Below are positions 36,732 to 46,018 of a stretch of 64,000 nucleotides of DNA, piece after piece; position 1 is the stretch's first letter; each line of letters starts with the position of its first letter. The position numbers were made by a program, and so were the translations under genes. The stretch is from Bacteroidaceae bacterium (lineage in GTDB: Bacteria; Bacteroidota; Bacteroidia; Bacteroidales; Bacteroidaceae), in assembly GCA_017522785.1 (NCBI GenBank), contig JAFWYF010000007.1, forward strand, positions 62,001 through 126,000. The letters are read 5' to 3'. Under the pieces are notes generated by a model that was not told the origin of the DNA, did no database searches, and saw only the letters and a program-made list of their open reading frames with translations.

Positions 36732-36757
36732 ATTGGTGTCAAGAACTGGTGTCGAAA
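36732..36757. repeat. GTGTCAA-type direct repeat, copy 1
   Basis: Reads ATTGGTGTCAAGAACTGGTG then TCGAAA, with an internal doubled GGTGTC. About 20 of 26 positions match the copy at 37849-37874 in the same orientation. Confidence 0.45.
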
Positions 36758-36771
36758 GATGATTGTAGTAT

Positions 36772-37311
36772 TTATATATCATTAGAATATTTGTTTTGAT
36801 TAACTTCGTTTTCTTTTGACAGCTCTTTTGATAAGTAGTAAATACTCATAGAGCATTCTTTGGGAGATGATAATGAAGGTCCTTCACTATATATGTGAAT
36901 AACTATATCTCCGTTGTCTATACCGTATTCTTTGTATCCAATTGCTTCAATACTTAATAACAATACAACTTTATTTCCATATTTGTTGTAGTACTGTTTT
37001 AATATTTCTTTAAAAGCCTTGTTTCTTTCGTATTCGTTATCTCTTACTGATTCAAACATTACTTCTGCTGATTCTACTTTGTTACTTTTTTCAGTAGCTG
37101 TGATTATTATACGACAATCGTTGTATGTTGCAAATGTACCTACAAATTCCTTTGTCTTGAATCTATCTACAGTTTGCTTAAGCCCCTTTGCTTTAAGTGC
37201 ATTGCAAAAAACATCAATATTTGTATCAAATTCCAGTCCCATAAATTTAATTTCTTGCCCTTGCATTGAAAATGGGATAAGTAAAAACAGAATTACAAAT
37301 AAATTTTTCAT
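36772..37311 (-). CDS. Secreted protein, unknown function
   Basis: 179 residues with signal peptide MKNLFVILFLLIPFSMQG. The mature part starts EIKFMGLEFDTNIDVFCNAL and continues with alternating strands and a helix-rich centre (NKAFKEILKQYYNKYGNK); no catalytic motif is seen. It resembles many short secreted Bacteroidota proteins with no assigned role. It lies between the two GTGTCAA repeats and next to a broken recombinase, so it may have arrived with a mobile segment. Confidence 0.65.
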   Translation of the reverse strand: MKNLFVILFLLIPFSMQGQEIKFMGLEFDTNIDVFCNALKAKGLKQTVDRFKTKEFVGTFATYNDCRIIITATEKSNKVESAEVMFESVRDNEYERNKAFKEILKQYYNKYGNKVVLLLSIEAIGYKEYGIDNGDIVIHIYSEGPSLSSPKECSMSIYYLSKELSKENEVNQNKYSNDI

Positions 37312-37503
37312 AATAATTGAAATTTAAAGTTAGATATTCGGTTGACCGATTACTTCGCAAATGTAATGCAAGCGAATGAAATAATGTAAATTTATTTGCA
37401 ATTATTTTACAATGAGCGCTACCTACATTCAACGAAGTTAAATATAACCAATAATTTAATGTATTCTCTAAAATATGAGATAAATTTGATTATATAAATA
37501 AAG

Positions 37504-37536
37504 TTATTGCTCCCGGCGAAGCCGGGAGCAATAACA
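37504..37536 (-). terminator. Strong hairpin downstream of the recombinase remnant
   Basis: 15-base perfect arms (GTTATTGCTCCCGGC / GCCGGGAGCAATAAC) with a GAA loop. There is little T-run, so it may be a structural or transposon-end hairpin rather than a simple terminator. Confidence 0.6.
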
Positions 37537-37554
37537 AATAAACAAAATTCAAAT

Positions 37555-37859
37555 TAAATACTGAACTCTCTCTTTACTCTCTGCACTGTACTTACGCTAA
37601 CATTGGAAAGCCACGATTAAGCGAGCGCAAAGAAAGTTTACTTGCTTTGCCGAACGGTAGTGGGTTCGTGAAAACAAAACTTTGCTGTATTTCGTACAGA
37701 GTAACCACGCTTCAAGAATGAAATAACCTCTTTGTATTCCTCTTTCTTCTGCTCTGTGGTTTTTACACTGCCTTTTTTGCGGCCTAACTTGCCACCATTG
37801 GCAATGTAACTCTCACGACCCGAATTGAGTCTGTAAACGATATATGTTACTAGTGTCAA
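37555..37859 (-). pseudogene. C-terminal remnant of a serine recombinase, split by a ~70-bp insert
   Basis: The minus-strand frame encodes RLNSGRESYIANGGKLGRKK then GSVKTTEQKKEEYKEVISFL and KRGYSVRNTAKFC, the C-terminal resolvase/invertase region ahead of the HTH. An in-frame stop follows 12 codons later (37638-37640). The missing end (VSVSTVQRVKREFSI and stop) is found about 70 bases further, at roughly 37555-37606. So the gene is broken by an insert of about 70 bp between the two HTH helices and has lost its catalytic N-terminal domain. It is certainly non-functional as a recombinase. The ATG at 37859 is only formal. Confidence 0.75.
37606..37676. repeat. ~70-bp insert inside the recombinase remnant
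   Basis: Separates the two halves of the HTH. It contains an internal inverted pair CAAAG / CTTTG (around 37631-37652) and an in-frame stop on the minus strand. The insert replaces about one codon of the expected gene, so it is an insertion rather than a divergent stretch. Identity unknown. Confidence 0.5.
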
Positions 37860-37874
37860 AAAGTGGTGTCAAAT
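37849..37874. repeat. GTGTCAA-type direct repeat, copy 2
   Basis: Reads ACTAGTGTCAAAAAGTGGTG then TCAAAT; see the copy at 36732. The pair flanks the secreted-protein gene and the recombinase remnant. Confidence 0.45.
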
Positions 37875-37937
37875 TACATTTATTAATACGTTTGAGTCAA
37901 AAATGACAGACGATGCAATTTGCAATGTGTGAAAGAG

Positions 37938-37973
37938 CAACCGCTCCAACACAAAAAAGCGTTGAAGCGGTTG
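37938..37973. terminator. Hairpin with T run
   Basis: CAACCGCTCCAAC / GTTGAAGCGGTTG arms (one mismatch), 10-base loop, followed on the plus strand by TAAGTTTTT. Confidence 0.5.
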
Positions 37974-37999
37974 TAAGTTTTTAATTATTAGAGTTTTTT

Positions 38000-38083
38000 A
38001 TTGACAAGGCTCGTTATTCGCAACCCGCACGGCGTGATTTATATCCACGCTTCGTGCGACCTTTTGCTACTCGCCTTGTCGAT
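38000..38083. repeat. 84-bp imperfect palindrome
   Basis: Outer arms ATTGACAAGGC / GCCTTGTCGAT and inner arms GCACGGCGTG / CACGCTTCGTGC around the loop ATTTATATC, with mismatched middle segments. The whole could fold into a long bulged hairpin. It lies between the mobile-element debris and guaA. It could be a miniature transposable element or other structured repeat; integron attC core sites were looked for and not seen. Confidence 0.55.
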
Positions 38084-38111
38084 AATTTTTGCCTTTTTTG
38101 AGGCAAAAATT
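38084..38111 (-). terminator. Intrinsic terminator of guaA
   Basis: AATTTTTGCCT / AGGCAAAAATT arms with a 6-base loop, overlapping the stop codon by 2 bases. Confidence 0.75.
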
Positions 38112-39417
38112 ATTCCCACTCAATAGTTGCCGACGGTTTGGGCGACATATCGTAGCATACGCGGTTGATGTTCGGCACCTCATTAAGAATACGCTTGGTA
38201 ATCTTGTCGAGGATAGCCCAATCGATGTGTTCGATAGAGGCAGTCATAGCGTCGATGGTATTCACCGCACGTATGATAACCGGCCAATCGTATGAACGTG
38301 CATTGTTGCGTACACCTACGCTCTTGAAATCAGGCACTACGGTGAAGTATTGCCAAACCTTCTTGTCGAGACCTGCGATAGCAAATTCTTCGCGGAGGAT
38401 AGCATCCGATTCGCGGAGAGCTTCGAGGCGGTCGCGAGTGATAGCACCTAAGCAACGTACTCCCAAACCGGGGCCGGGGAACGGCTGACGGTATACCATT
38501 TCGTAAGGCAAGCCGAGCTCTACACCGCAAGCACGTACTTCATCCTTGAACAATTGCTTCAACGGTTCAACCAATTCGAATTGAAGGTCTTCAGGCAAAC
38601 CACCTACATTGTGATGGCTCTTTACCATCTTGGCTGTCTTGGTTCCTGATTCTACTATATCTGGATAGATAGTTCCTTGGCCGAGGTAATCGATACCATC
38701 GAGTTTGCGTGCTTCTTCTTCGAACACGCGGATGAACTCGCCACCTATAATCTTGCGTTTCTCCTCGGGGTCGGCTACATTGGCCAACTTATCTAGGAAA
38801 CGGTCTGTTGCATCTACATATACAAGGTTTGCACATAGCTGGTTACGGAATACTTCAACTACGGCTTCCGACTCTCCTTTGCGCATTAAGCCATGGTTCA
38901 CATGCACACATACCAAGTTGTTGCCAATGGCCTTTAACAGGAGCGCAGCAACAACTGAACTGTCTACACCACCCGAAAGAGCGAGTAACACTTTCTTGTC
39001 GCCAACCTGACGACGAATGAGCTCTACTTGGTCATTGACAAAGTTTGTCATGTTCCAGTTTGCTTCGGCCTTGCATGTGTCGAATACAAATGATTTTACA
39101 GCTTCTTTAATGGCCTCGACATCGTCGTTGAACTGTGCTAGTTTAACTTCGCACAATGCTTTGTCGTGTCCTGCTGCCATAACAGGGTAGCCTGCGGCAT
39201 ATATATCGTGGTTCACATCAATGGCTACACCGTCAATGACGTTGTTTGGACCACCATTAATGATGATACCTTTTACATTGGGTAACGCTTTTAGTTCTTC
39301 TACTGTAATGTCGTGGGGGTATATCTCGCTGTACACTCCCAATGCACGTATGGCTCTGGCAAGTACGGTGTTCTCGTGGCTTCCCAAATCCAAAATGACA
39401 ATCATGTCTTGTTTCAT
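38110..39417 (-). CDS. guaA: GMP synthase with degenerate, shortened glutaminase domain
   Basis: 435 residues, about 75 short of usual GuaA. The ATP-pyrophosphatase half is intact: P-loop LALSGGVDSSVVAALL at 146-160, then HVNHGLMRKGES, YLGQGTIYPDIVES and the dimerisation end RQPFPGPGLGVRCLG through SPKPSATIEWE. The N-terminal class I glutaminase region (1-115) keeps the first strands (VILDLGSHENTVLARAIRAL; GIIINGGPNNV). The GICYG nucleophile site reads VMAAGHDKA, and the segment bearing the catalytic His and Glu is missing. The enzyme should aminate XMP to GMP with free ammonia, or with ammonia from a partner glutaminase. Another full-length guaA elsewhere cannot be excluded. Confidence 0.9.
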   Translation of the reverse strand: MKQDMIVILDLGSHENTVLARAIRALGVYSEIYPHDITVEELKALPNVKGIIINGGPNNVIDGVAIDVNHDIYAAGYPVMAAGHDKALCEVKLAQFNDDVEAIKEAVKSFVFDTCKAEANWNMTNFVNDQVELIRRQVGDKKVLLALSGGVDSSVVAALLLKAIGNNLVCVHVNHGLMRKGESEAVVEVFRNQLCANLVYVDATDRFLDKLANVADPEEKRKIIGGEFIRVFEEEARKLDGIDYLGQGTIYPDIVESGTKTAKMVKSHHNVGGLPEDLQFELVEPLKQLFKDEVRACGVELGLPYEMVYRQPFPGPGLGVRCLGAITRDRLEALRESDAILREEFAIAGLDKKVWQYFTVVPDFKSVGVRNNARSYDWPVIIRAVNTIDAMTASIEHIDWAILDKITKRILNEVPNINRVCYDMSPKPSATIEWE

Positions 39418-39466
39418 AGGGTTTAATTATTTGAGGTTTTTATTGTTGCTATTCTTTTTAGCCCAT

Positions 39467-39485
39467 CTATGATGGGCTTTTGGTT
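39467..39485 (-). other. Inverted repeat in the guaA leader
   Basis: AGCCCATC / GATGGGCT arms around a TAT loop, about 50 bases upstream of the guaA ATG and between it and a -7-type box (TAACTTTG, 39494-39501 complement). It could affect mRNA stability or attenuation. Coordinates are approximate to a few bases. Confidence 0.35.
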
Positions 39486-39583
39486 TTGCTGTGCAAAGTT
39501 AAAGATTTATTTTTTTTGAATGGCGAATAGTACAATTTTTATTCTTGGTTATCAATTATTATCTTTAACATTGGTTGTAAAAA

Positions 39584-39611
39584 AATAAGAGCGAACATGT
39601 TCGCTCTTATT
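39584..39611 (-). terminator. Perfect 28-bp palindrome, mscL terminator
   Basis: AATAAGAGCGAACA / TGTTCGCTCTTATT with no loop, 14 bases after the mscL stop and followed on the minus strand by TTTTTTAC. Confidence 0.8.
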
Positions 39612-39624
39612 ATATTGCACACGC

Positions 39625-40074
39625 TTATTTCTTCTCTTTCAAGAGGTCGCGTATCTCTGTAAGCAGTTTCTCCTCGGCACTGGGCTCGGGTGCAGGTGCA
39701 GGAGCCGGTGCAGCAGCTGCAGCCTCTTCTTCTTTCTTTCTGAGTGTTGTGAGTTTTGTTATTATTCTGATAACACAGAAAATTGAGAACGCAATGATGA
39801 GGAAGTCGATAGTCTGCTGCAAGAAGTTACCGTAGTTCCATGTTACGGCAGCCTGCTCAACAGCACCTTCAGCATTTAATACTTCGTCCTTCAAAATCAA
39901 TTTTAGGTCTTTAAAGTTCATACCACCTACCAAAAGACCAATAGGGGGCATGATGATATCGTTTACAACTGATGTTACTATTTTACCGAATGCACCACCG
40001 ATGATTACACCGACAGCCATGTCGATAACATTACCCTTCATTGCGAAGTTTTTGAAATCTGTGAGGAATGACAT
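39625..40074 (-). CDS. mscL: Large-conductance mechanosensitive channel
   Basis: 149 residues. The N-terminal amphipathic helix and pore helix are canonical: [20 protein letters not shown] and [20 protein letters not shown]. The second membrane helix is [17 protein letters not shown]. An Ala/Pro-rich linker ([14 protein letters not shown]) leads to the cytoplasmic helix [16 protein letters not shown]. The pentamer releases solutes on osmotic downshock. A TATCTTCG-type box sits upstream on the minus strand near 40107. Confidence 0.97.
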   Translation of the reverse strand: MSFLTDFKNFAMKGNVIDMAVGVIIGGAFGKIVTSVVNDIIMPPIGLLVGGMNFKDLKLILKDEVLNAEGAVEQAAVTWNYGNFLQQTIDFLIIAFSIFCVIRIITKLTTLRKKEEEAAAAAPAPAPAPEPSAEEKLLTEIRDLLKEKK

Positions 40075-40268
40075 GTTTTTATAGTATTAAAATGTTTTTC
40101 GCTTGCGAAGATACGATAATTTGATGGAACTACAAAGAGTTACGTTTTTTTTATAAAAATTTTCTATTTAATTTTTTGTGAAATATATGCTAAAAAGCCC
40201 TCTGTGTACATAATTTTTGTTATAGTGCATTTTTTTACTTAAATATGCTTCCATTTTCGATTATTTGT

Positions 40269-40299
40269 TTTGTTTACAAAAAAAGATTTCTTAAATTTG
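40269..40299 (+). promoter_or_regulatory. Strong Bacteroidota-type promoter upstream of the tiny lipoprotein and gap
   Basis: TTTG at 40269-40272, a 19-base spacer, then TAAATTTG at 40292-40299, an exact match to the consensus. Transcription would start near 40306, 18 bases before the small ORF. Confidence 0.75.
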
Positions 40300-40323
40300 C
40301 ATCGCAATTGAAGTAGGTGAAAT

Positions 40324-40413
40324 ATGAAAATAGTGAGAATAGTTACTTTATTTGTGCTTATGGCACTTGTTATCGTTGCTTGTAGCAGTGCCAATTATTG
40401 CAATTGTGGATAA
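40324..40413 (+). CDS. 29-residue predicted lipoprotein
   Basis: Reads MKIVRIVTLFVLMALVIVAC followed by SSANYCNCG and a TAA stop. A basic start, a hydrophobic core and the lipobox VIVAC make a complete type II signal peptide, leaving a ten-residue mature peptide with three Cys including the acylated one. It starts 25 bases after an excellent promoter and ends 47 bases before gap, so it is probably transcribed with gap. A small lipoprotein could be a surface peptide, a leader that tunes gap expression, or a chance ORF. The consensus promoter placement and lipobox favour a real gene. Confidence 0.55.
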   Translation: MKIVRIVTLFVLMALVIVACSSANYCNCG

Positions 40414-40457
40414 ATTTTTAAAGAATATATTGTTAACCATTTTTTTTAATAATTTAA

Positions 40458-41471
<1,014 letters not shown>

Positions 41472-41496
41472 TCAGTATTTTAACTAATTAAGATAG

Positions 41497-41528
41497 CGAG
41501 GCGCATCAATTGATGCGCCTCGTGTTTT
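41497..41528 (+). terminator. gap terminator, perfect palindrome
   Basis: CGAGGCGCATCAA / TTGATGCGCCTCG with no loop, then TGTTTTTT, 26 bases after the gap stop. Confidence 0.9.
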
Positions 41529-41631
41529 TTATGTTATAGTTTGTTTTAAAGGGTATTATTAAGGTTGTATTTGTATTTATTACTCTCCCACCTCGATAGA
41601 AGAGTGGAGGTGCTTGTAATGATAATGTGCA

Positions 41632-41705
41632 GTTCTTTACTTTAATTTCTCGGTGCCCCACGAACTATTCTTGCTTTACGCCTTTTGCTTTCTATAGCCT
41701 TTTTC
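41632..41705. repeat. Dispersed intergenic repeat, copy B
   Basis: Related to 29961-30033 with the same core CTCGGTGCCCCACGAAC and similar flanks (AGTTCTTT before, GCTTT.TAT.GCC after). It lies between convergent gap and the LolE-like gene. Confidence 0.6.
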
Positions 41706-41729
41706 AAAAGAAGTAAAAAAGATAATATA

Positions 41730-42968
41730 TTATTCGAATCTAATTGCCTTTGTTGGCTCTATACGAGAAATGAACATAGATGGTAGCACCAACATGCAAA
41801 CAGAAATAATGAACATTACAATGTTCATAGGAATCAAAATCCATGAAAACTCTATAGGCACTTGGTTCATATAATACATTTCGGGGTCTAACCCAATTAT
41901 TCCGGTTTGTTGTTGAAGCAAACAAAGCAACAAGCCAATAATATTTCCCCAGAGCATGCCACGTCCAATAATGAACATTGAGTAGTAAAGAAATATTTTT
42001 CTTATAGAAATATTTTTGGCTCCAAGCGCTTTAAGAATACCTATCAGGTTGGTCTTTTCGAGTATTAGTATTAATAGTCCCGATATAATTGTAAAGCCGG
42101 ATATGCCAATTACAAGAACAAGGATTATCCAAACTGTCTGGTCGAGCAGGTTGAGCCATGCGAATAGGGCAGGGTTCATCTCTTCCACTGTTTGAACATA
42201 TAGTTGCTCTTGGTGCTTGTTTGCAACCTTGTCCATTGCTTCCCCAACGAAAATGCTTGTTGCATCTATATTATTTAATTCTTGAACGGTGAACTCCAAT
42301 CCGGTGTATTGATTGTCGTTCCAGCGATTTAGGCGACGTGCTGTGTAAATATCTGTTATTGCAATGATATTGTCCAATTCGCCCATGTTGGTGTTGTATA
42401 TACCTTCGATAGTCATGCGACGTGCTCTCACACCATCTTCTACAAAGTAGATATTGAGTTTGTCTCCTAAATGCACATTTAACTTCTGAGCAATGTTGCG
42501 CGACACTACAATTTTGTTGCTTGCAATTGTATCGCTGAAATTGGGTATTGTTCCCTCTTCTATGTTGCTAAGGAAGAACGATGTATCGTATCCCTCTCCA
42601 ATTCCTTTTAAAATAATACCTTCGAACTCTTCTCCGGCTGCAATTAAACCCGGTTTGTTTATATAGCCTTGTATATGTGCTACGCCGTTAGTGGCTTTGA
42701 GAACCTCTATCTCCTCTTTCTCTGCTGTAACAGGCATCTCTCCATCGTTCCACGCGCTGTAGTTACGCACCTGAATATGTCCGCCAAAGCCAATGATTTT
42801 CTCTTGAATCTCGTGTTTAAACCCAATAACAATGCTTATGGATGCTATCATGACAATTATACCAATAGCAACACCCCATTGCGCAATCACAACAGCCGGT
42901 TTGGAGAGGCGTTTCTCTCCGTTGCGTGTTTTGTACAATCGTTTTGCTATAAACAGTTCGAGACTCAT
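41730..42968 (-). CDS. FtsX/LolE-family ABC permease (lipoprotein export)
   Basis: 412 residues from the ATG at 42968. The frame is open to 43055, but a promoter-like GCGAAGATAG box (minus-strand TATCTTCG) lies within that extension and the family start MSLELFIAKRLYKT fits 42968. A first membrane helix (IGIIVMIASISIVIGF) is followed by a large periplasmic MacB-like core, then three helices (VWIILVLVIGISGFTIIS; IIGLLLCLLQ; FIISVCMLVLPSMF). It resembles LolC/LolE, which release lipoproteins from the inner membrane with LolD. The ATPase gene is not adjacent. Confidence 0.85.
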   Translation of the reverse strand: MSLELFIAKRLYKTRNGEKRLSKPAVVIAQWGVAIGIIVMIASISIVIGFKHEIQEKIIGFGGHIQVRNYSAWNDGEMPVTAEKEEIEVLKATNGVAHIQGYINKPGLIAAGEEFEGIILKGIGEGYDTSFFLSNIEEGTIPNFSDTIASNKIVVSRNIAQKLNVHLGDKLNIYFVEDGVRARRMTIEGIYNTNMGELDNIIAITDIYTARRLNRWNDNQYTGLEFTVQELNNIDATSIFVGEAMDKVANKHQEQLYVQTVEEMNPALFAWLNLLDQTVWIILVLVIGISGFTIISGLLILILEKTNLIGILKALGAKNISIRKIFLYYSMFIIGRGMLWGNIIGLLLCLLQQQTGIIGLDPEMYYMNQVPIEFSWILIPMNIVMFIISVCMLVLPSMFISRIEPTKAIRFE

Positions 42969-43032
42969 TGGGCACGTAATTTTGTGCGAAGATAGTTTAA
43001 ATTCCTGAGAAAGAGGTCTCTTTCTTCTCTTA

Positions 43033-43080
43033 TCTATATGAAAAAAGGTGAACAAATTTGTTCACCTTTTTTCATATAGA
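43033..43080 (-). terminator. Perfect 48-bp palindrome downstream of the FadL-like gene
   Basis: Arms of 24 bases with no loop; core AAGGTGAACAAATTTGTTCA. It ends 20 bases from the stop of the FadL-like gene at 43101. Confidence 0.8.
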
Positions 43081-43100
43081 TTGTAGATTGTATGTTTTTG

Positions 43101-44417
43101 TTAGAAACGGAAATCAACACCAACTGATGCGTTGTAGGTCTTACGCAAGTATTTAGAAGCTCCGCTTACACCATGTGCATAGTTTGCGTAGCAGAAACCT
43201 GCGTTCAAATCCCAGTTCTCGTTGAAGCTATATTTAGCACCAACACATGTCATGAAAGAGTCGTCAATGAATGAAACATCGCTCAAATATCTTTCATTTA
43301 CGCCAAAGTCGCTGAACTGAACACCTGCTGACAGTAACAATTTGTCTGTTACCTTAACCTCTACACCACCAAGAATTTCGTAGGTGTTGCGTGTCAATGC
43401 CTGCATTGTGTTTGCTTTACCAATCAATGACTCAATCTTAGCATCTTTGTCAAAGTAGTAGTTGTAGCCTGCCATCACCTTAACTCGGTCGATTATATCC
43501 CATGATGCAGCCAATGTAAGTATTGCGGGTGCATCGTAACGGAATTTCTGACCATCCTCTAAAGAGACTAATTTGCTTGCAACAGGGCCAAATAGAGGGT
43601 GTGCAGCAAGGTTGCCCAAAACTCCATTCAAGTTTGTTGTACCTAACATATTACCTAATGCCTCGCTTGAGAAATCTTTAGTGTCATTCTCTATGTTGTT
43701 AATAGCGCGGAACTCATATTTTGCAGCAAAATTAAAGTTGCCTACCTTGTAGTCGATACCCAATATTGGAGCAAATGCTATACCGGTCTGTGTAAGGTCG
43801 AGTGCAAGAATGTTTGCAACATTTGAACCATTTGCAGGGTGAATAGCGTTGATGCTACCTTCATAAGAGAGGCTTGTGTAGTTACCACGTATACCTGCGT
43901 ATGCAGAAAGGTTGTCGTTTATTTTGTATGCGGCACCAAGTTGCAAAGAGAAAAGGTATTGTGTAGACTCAAACTTAGATGCTGCTGACAATGCAGGGTT
44001 TATAGTCTGAGCAAGACCTGCTCCCATTTGGTTGAACATAGGCAAACCATTGTCGAACTTAGCGTTACCACCGCCACCAGGCATTCCAAAGAAACCGCTG
44101 AATGTCCAATCGCCAGTTTTGTATGCTGCAAAAAGTGTGGGCATGCAGGGTACATAAACCTCTCCTTTGTATGTTTTACCACTATTTACAACGTCTCTGT
44201 CTTGCCAAATCATCTGCCAGTTTACAGAGAAAGCCCAACCTTCTTTGAAGAATGCTGTACCTGCGGGGTTGAAATAGATAGCATCGGTCTCCAATGATGC
44301 AAAACGAGCAGGGTTACGAACAAATGATGCGCTCTGATTTGTGTTTGTAAGCAAACCACCTGCAAAAGATGCAATAGCAAATGAAACTAATGCGATACTT
44401 GTGAATAATCTTCTCAT
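43101..44417 (-). CDS. FadL/OmpP1-family outer-membrane transporter
   Basis: 438 residues with signal peptide MRRLFTSIALVSFAIASFAGG. The family start is clear: NPARFASLETDAIYFNPAGT, with the NPAG turn. About 14 barrel strands follow and the last strand ends ASVGVDFRF with a terminal Phe for BAM recognition. FadL proteins admit hydrophobic compounds such as long-chain fatty acids; the substrate here is unknown. A TAACTTTG box lies at 44489-44496 (minus strand). Confidence 0.9.
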   Translation of the reverse strand: MRRLFTSIALVSFAIASFAGGLLTNTNQSASFVRNPARFASLETDAIYFNPAGTAFFKEGWAFSVNWQMIWQDRDVVNSGKTYKGEVYVPCMPTLFAAYKTGDWTFSGFFGMPGGGGNAKFDNGLPMFNQMGAGLAQTINPALSAASKFESTQYLFSLQLGAAYKINDNLSAYAGIRGNYTSLSYEGSINAIHPANGSNVANILALDLTQTGIAFAPILGIDYKVGNFNFAAKYEFRAINNIENDTKDFSSEALGNMLGTTNLNGVLGNLAAHPLFGPVASKLVSLEDGQKFRYDAPAILTLAASWDIIDRVKVMAGYNYYFDKDAKIESLIGKANTMQALTRNTYEILGGVEVKVTDKLLLSAGVQFSDFGVNERYLSDVSFIDDSFMTCVGAKYSFNENWDLNAGFCYANYAHGVSGASKYLRKTYNASVGVDFRF

Positions 44418-44595
44418 AATAATTTGTTTAAGTTAAACTTGTTTTCGTGTTCTGGTTGTGAGACATTATGTCTCTTTTAAAAACTGCACAAAGTTACTCC
44501 TTTTGTGCAAAGCGCGTGCAGCCATTTGTGTTTTTAACATAAAATACGCTAAAAATGAAAATAGTTTAGTCTTTATTTAGCACCTATTGTTGTAA

Positions 44596-45957
44596 TTAAG
44601 TATTAATGGGCTGTTTTTCTATTTGTCTTTTAATCTCTTTTCTAAATCGTATAAAATAGAGTATTGCTGCAACAGTTAGCCCTATCGGTAGTCCGTATGC
44701 TACACCTATTGCTCCCATATTGAATTTGAAGCCTAGCAGGTAACTTGTAGGCAGTGCCATACAAATATAGGAAATGAATGCATAAATGCCTAGTGGCTTT
44801 GTTACCTCTATACCTCGCAGAGCATTTGCATAATTTGTTTGTATTCCGTCGCTCATTTGGTAGGCCAGCATTGGAATGAGCAGTGCAATGAACATCTCTT
44901 GTATGTTGCTATCGTCGGTGAAGATAGATGCTAGTTGATATTTGAATAATACAATACCTAGTGAGAGCACAATTGCCGATAACAATATTATATGTAGGCT
45001 GGCATTGGCTGTTTGTGCAACACTCTCCCACTCTTTACGACCTCTGTAATGGCTCATGCGTATGCTTGCCGCGGCTCCAATGCCGTAGTATATGAGAAAA
45101 CATAATGAACCCGTTATGCACATAACTTGGAAAGCGGCAAGTTCTGTTGCTCCTAACCATCCCATTAGCAACGATGCCAATGAGAACGATGCTGTCTCCA
45201 TTCCCATTTGCAACGCGAGTGGGGTGCCTATGATAAATAGTTTCTTTATCTCTTTCTTTCCGCTACTATGACTGTGAAAACCACTCTTGTATACCTCGAA
45301 TTTTTTTCCTCTTGCTATCAATACAAAATATATGGCAATCATCAGTACACGAGAAATGAGTGTGGCTAGACCTGCTCCTGTAAGTCCCATTTCGGGCATG
45401 CCTGCAACGCCATATATCAGCAAATAGTTGAGAATTATATTTGTGAGGTTACCAATAATAATTACCCACATTGCTGTTTTTGTTGCTGCAACGGTGTCGG
45501 TGAACTGTTTGAAACTGTAAAACAGTATTGTAAATGGTAGTGATAGCAGAATTGTCATGTAGTAGGGGCGCATAAGAGGTAATAACTCCTCGGGTTGTCC
45601 CAGTTTGTCAATATTTATATATAATAATGTATATATACATATAATTATTGTTCCAAACAAACTATTGGCCCAAATACTATCTTTGAATGCTTTACCTACG
45701 TTGTTGTTCTCTTTTCGACCATAATATGCTCCAATCACAGGAGTTGCTCCGTAACTGAATCCAAGTATGGCTATAATTCCAAGATTAAACAGATTGTTTA
45801 CAAAGCCTGCCGATGATAGGGCATTGGCACTGTAATGTCCCACCATTATTGTGTCTATAAAGCCCAAAACTACATTTCCTAATTGTCCTAACACAATTGG
45901 GGTTCCAAGACGCAATATTATTCCGTAGTGTGTACGATATTGTTTTATTATATTCAT
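44596..45957 (-). CDS. MATE-family efflux transporter
   Basis: 453 residues with twelve hydrophobic segments in two repeated halves. RLGTPIVLGQLGNVVLGFID and TIMVGHYSANALSSAGFV match the NorM-like first helices; the second half repeats with PLALQMGMETASFSLASLLM and GWLGATELAAFQV. It exports cationic drugs by Na+ or H+ antiport. It starts about 60 bases downstream of rpiB with a hairpin between, so it may have separate expression. Confidence 0.93.
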   Translation of the reverse strand: MNIIKQYRTHYGIILRLGTPIVLGQLGNVVLGFIDTIMVGHYSANALSSAGFVNNLFNLGIIAILGFSYGATPVIGAYYGRKENNNVGKAFKDSIWANSLFGTIIICIYTLLYINIDKLGQPEELLPLMRPYYMTILLSLPFTILFYSFKQFTDTVAATKTAMWVIIIGNLTNIILNYLLIYGVAGMPEMGLTGAGLATLISRVLMIAIYFVLIARGKKFEVYKSGFHSHSSGKKEIKKLFIIGTPLALQMGMETASFSLASLLMGWLGATELAAFQVMCITGSLCFLIYYGIGAAASIRMSHYRGRKEWESVAQTANASLHIILLSAIVLSLGIVLFKYQLASIFTDDSNIQEMFIALLIPMLAYQMSDGIQTNYANALRGIEVTKPLGIYAFISYICMALPTSYLLGFKFNMGAIGVAYGLPIGLTVAAILYFIRFRKEIKRQIEKQPINT

Positions 45958-45973
45958 CTTTTTTTACACAAAA

Positions 45974-46004
45974 AATAAACGCGACATGTTATGCCACGTT
46001 TATT
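45974..46004 (-). terminator. Terminator of the tkt-rpiB operon
   Basis: AATAAACG / CGTTTATT outer arms with further imperfect pairing inside, 15 bases after the rpiB stop and followed by a minus-strand T run. Confidence 0.65.
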
Positions 46005-46018
46005 CATGTTAGGTTTAA

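Larger units (their letters stand above)
36286..36771. other. AT-rich intergenic gap
   Basis: No gene seen in 486 bases. It holds a hairpin at 36634-36666 (AAACCGCTTTAA / TTAAAGCGGTTT), a possible insertion-sequence-like end TTTAGGGACTGTTAAATTTTT near 36531, and the first of two GTGTCAA direct repeats (36732-36757). Confidence 0.4.

Noticed and set aside
38000-38083. Integron attC site
   Set aside because: The palindrome lacks the paired RYYYAAC/GTTRRRY core sites, and there is no cassette array.
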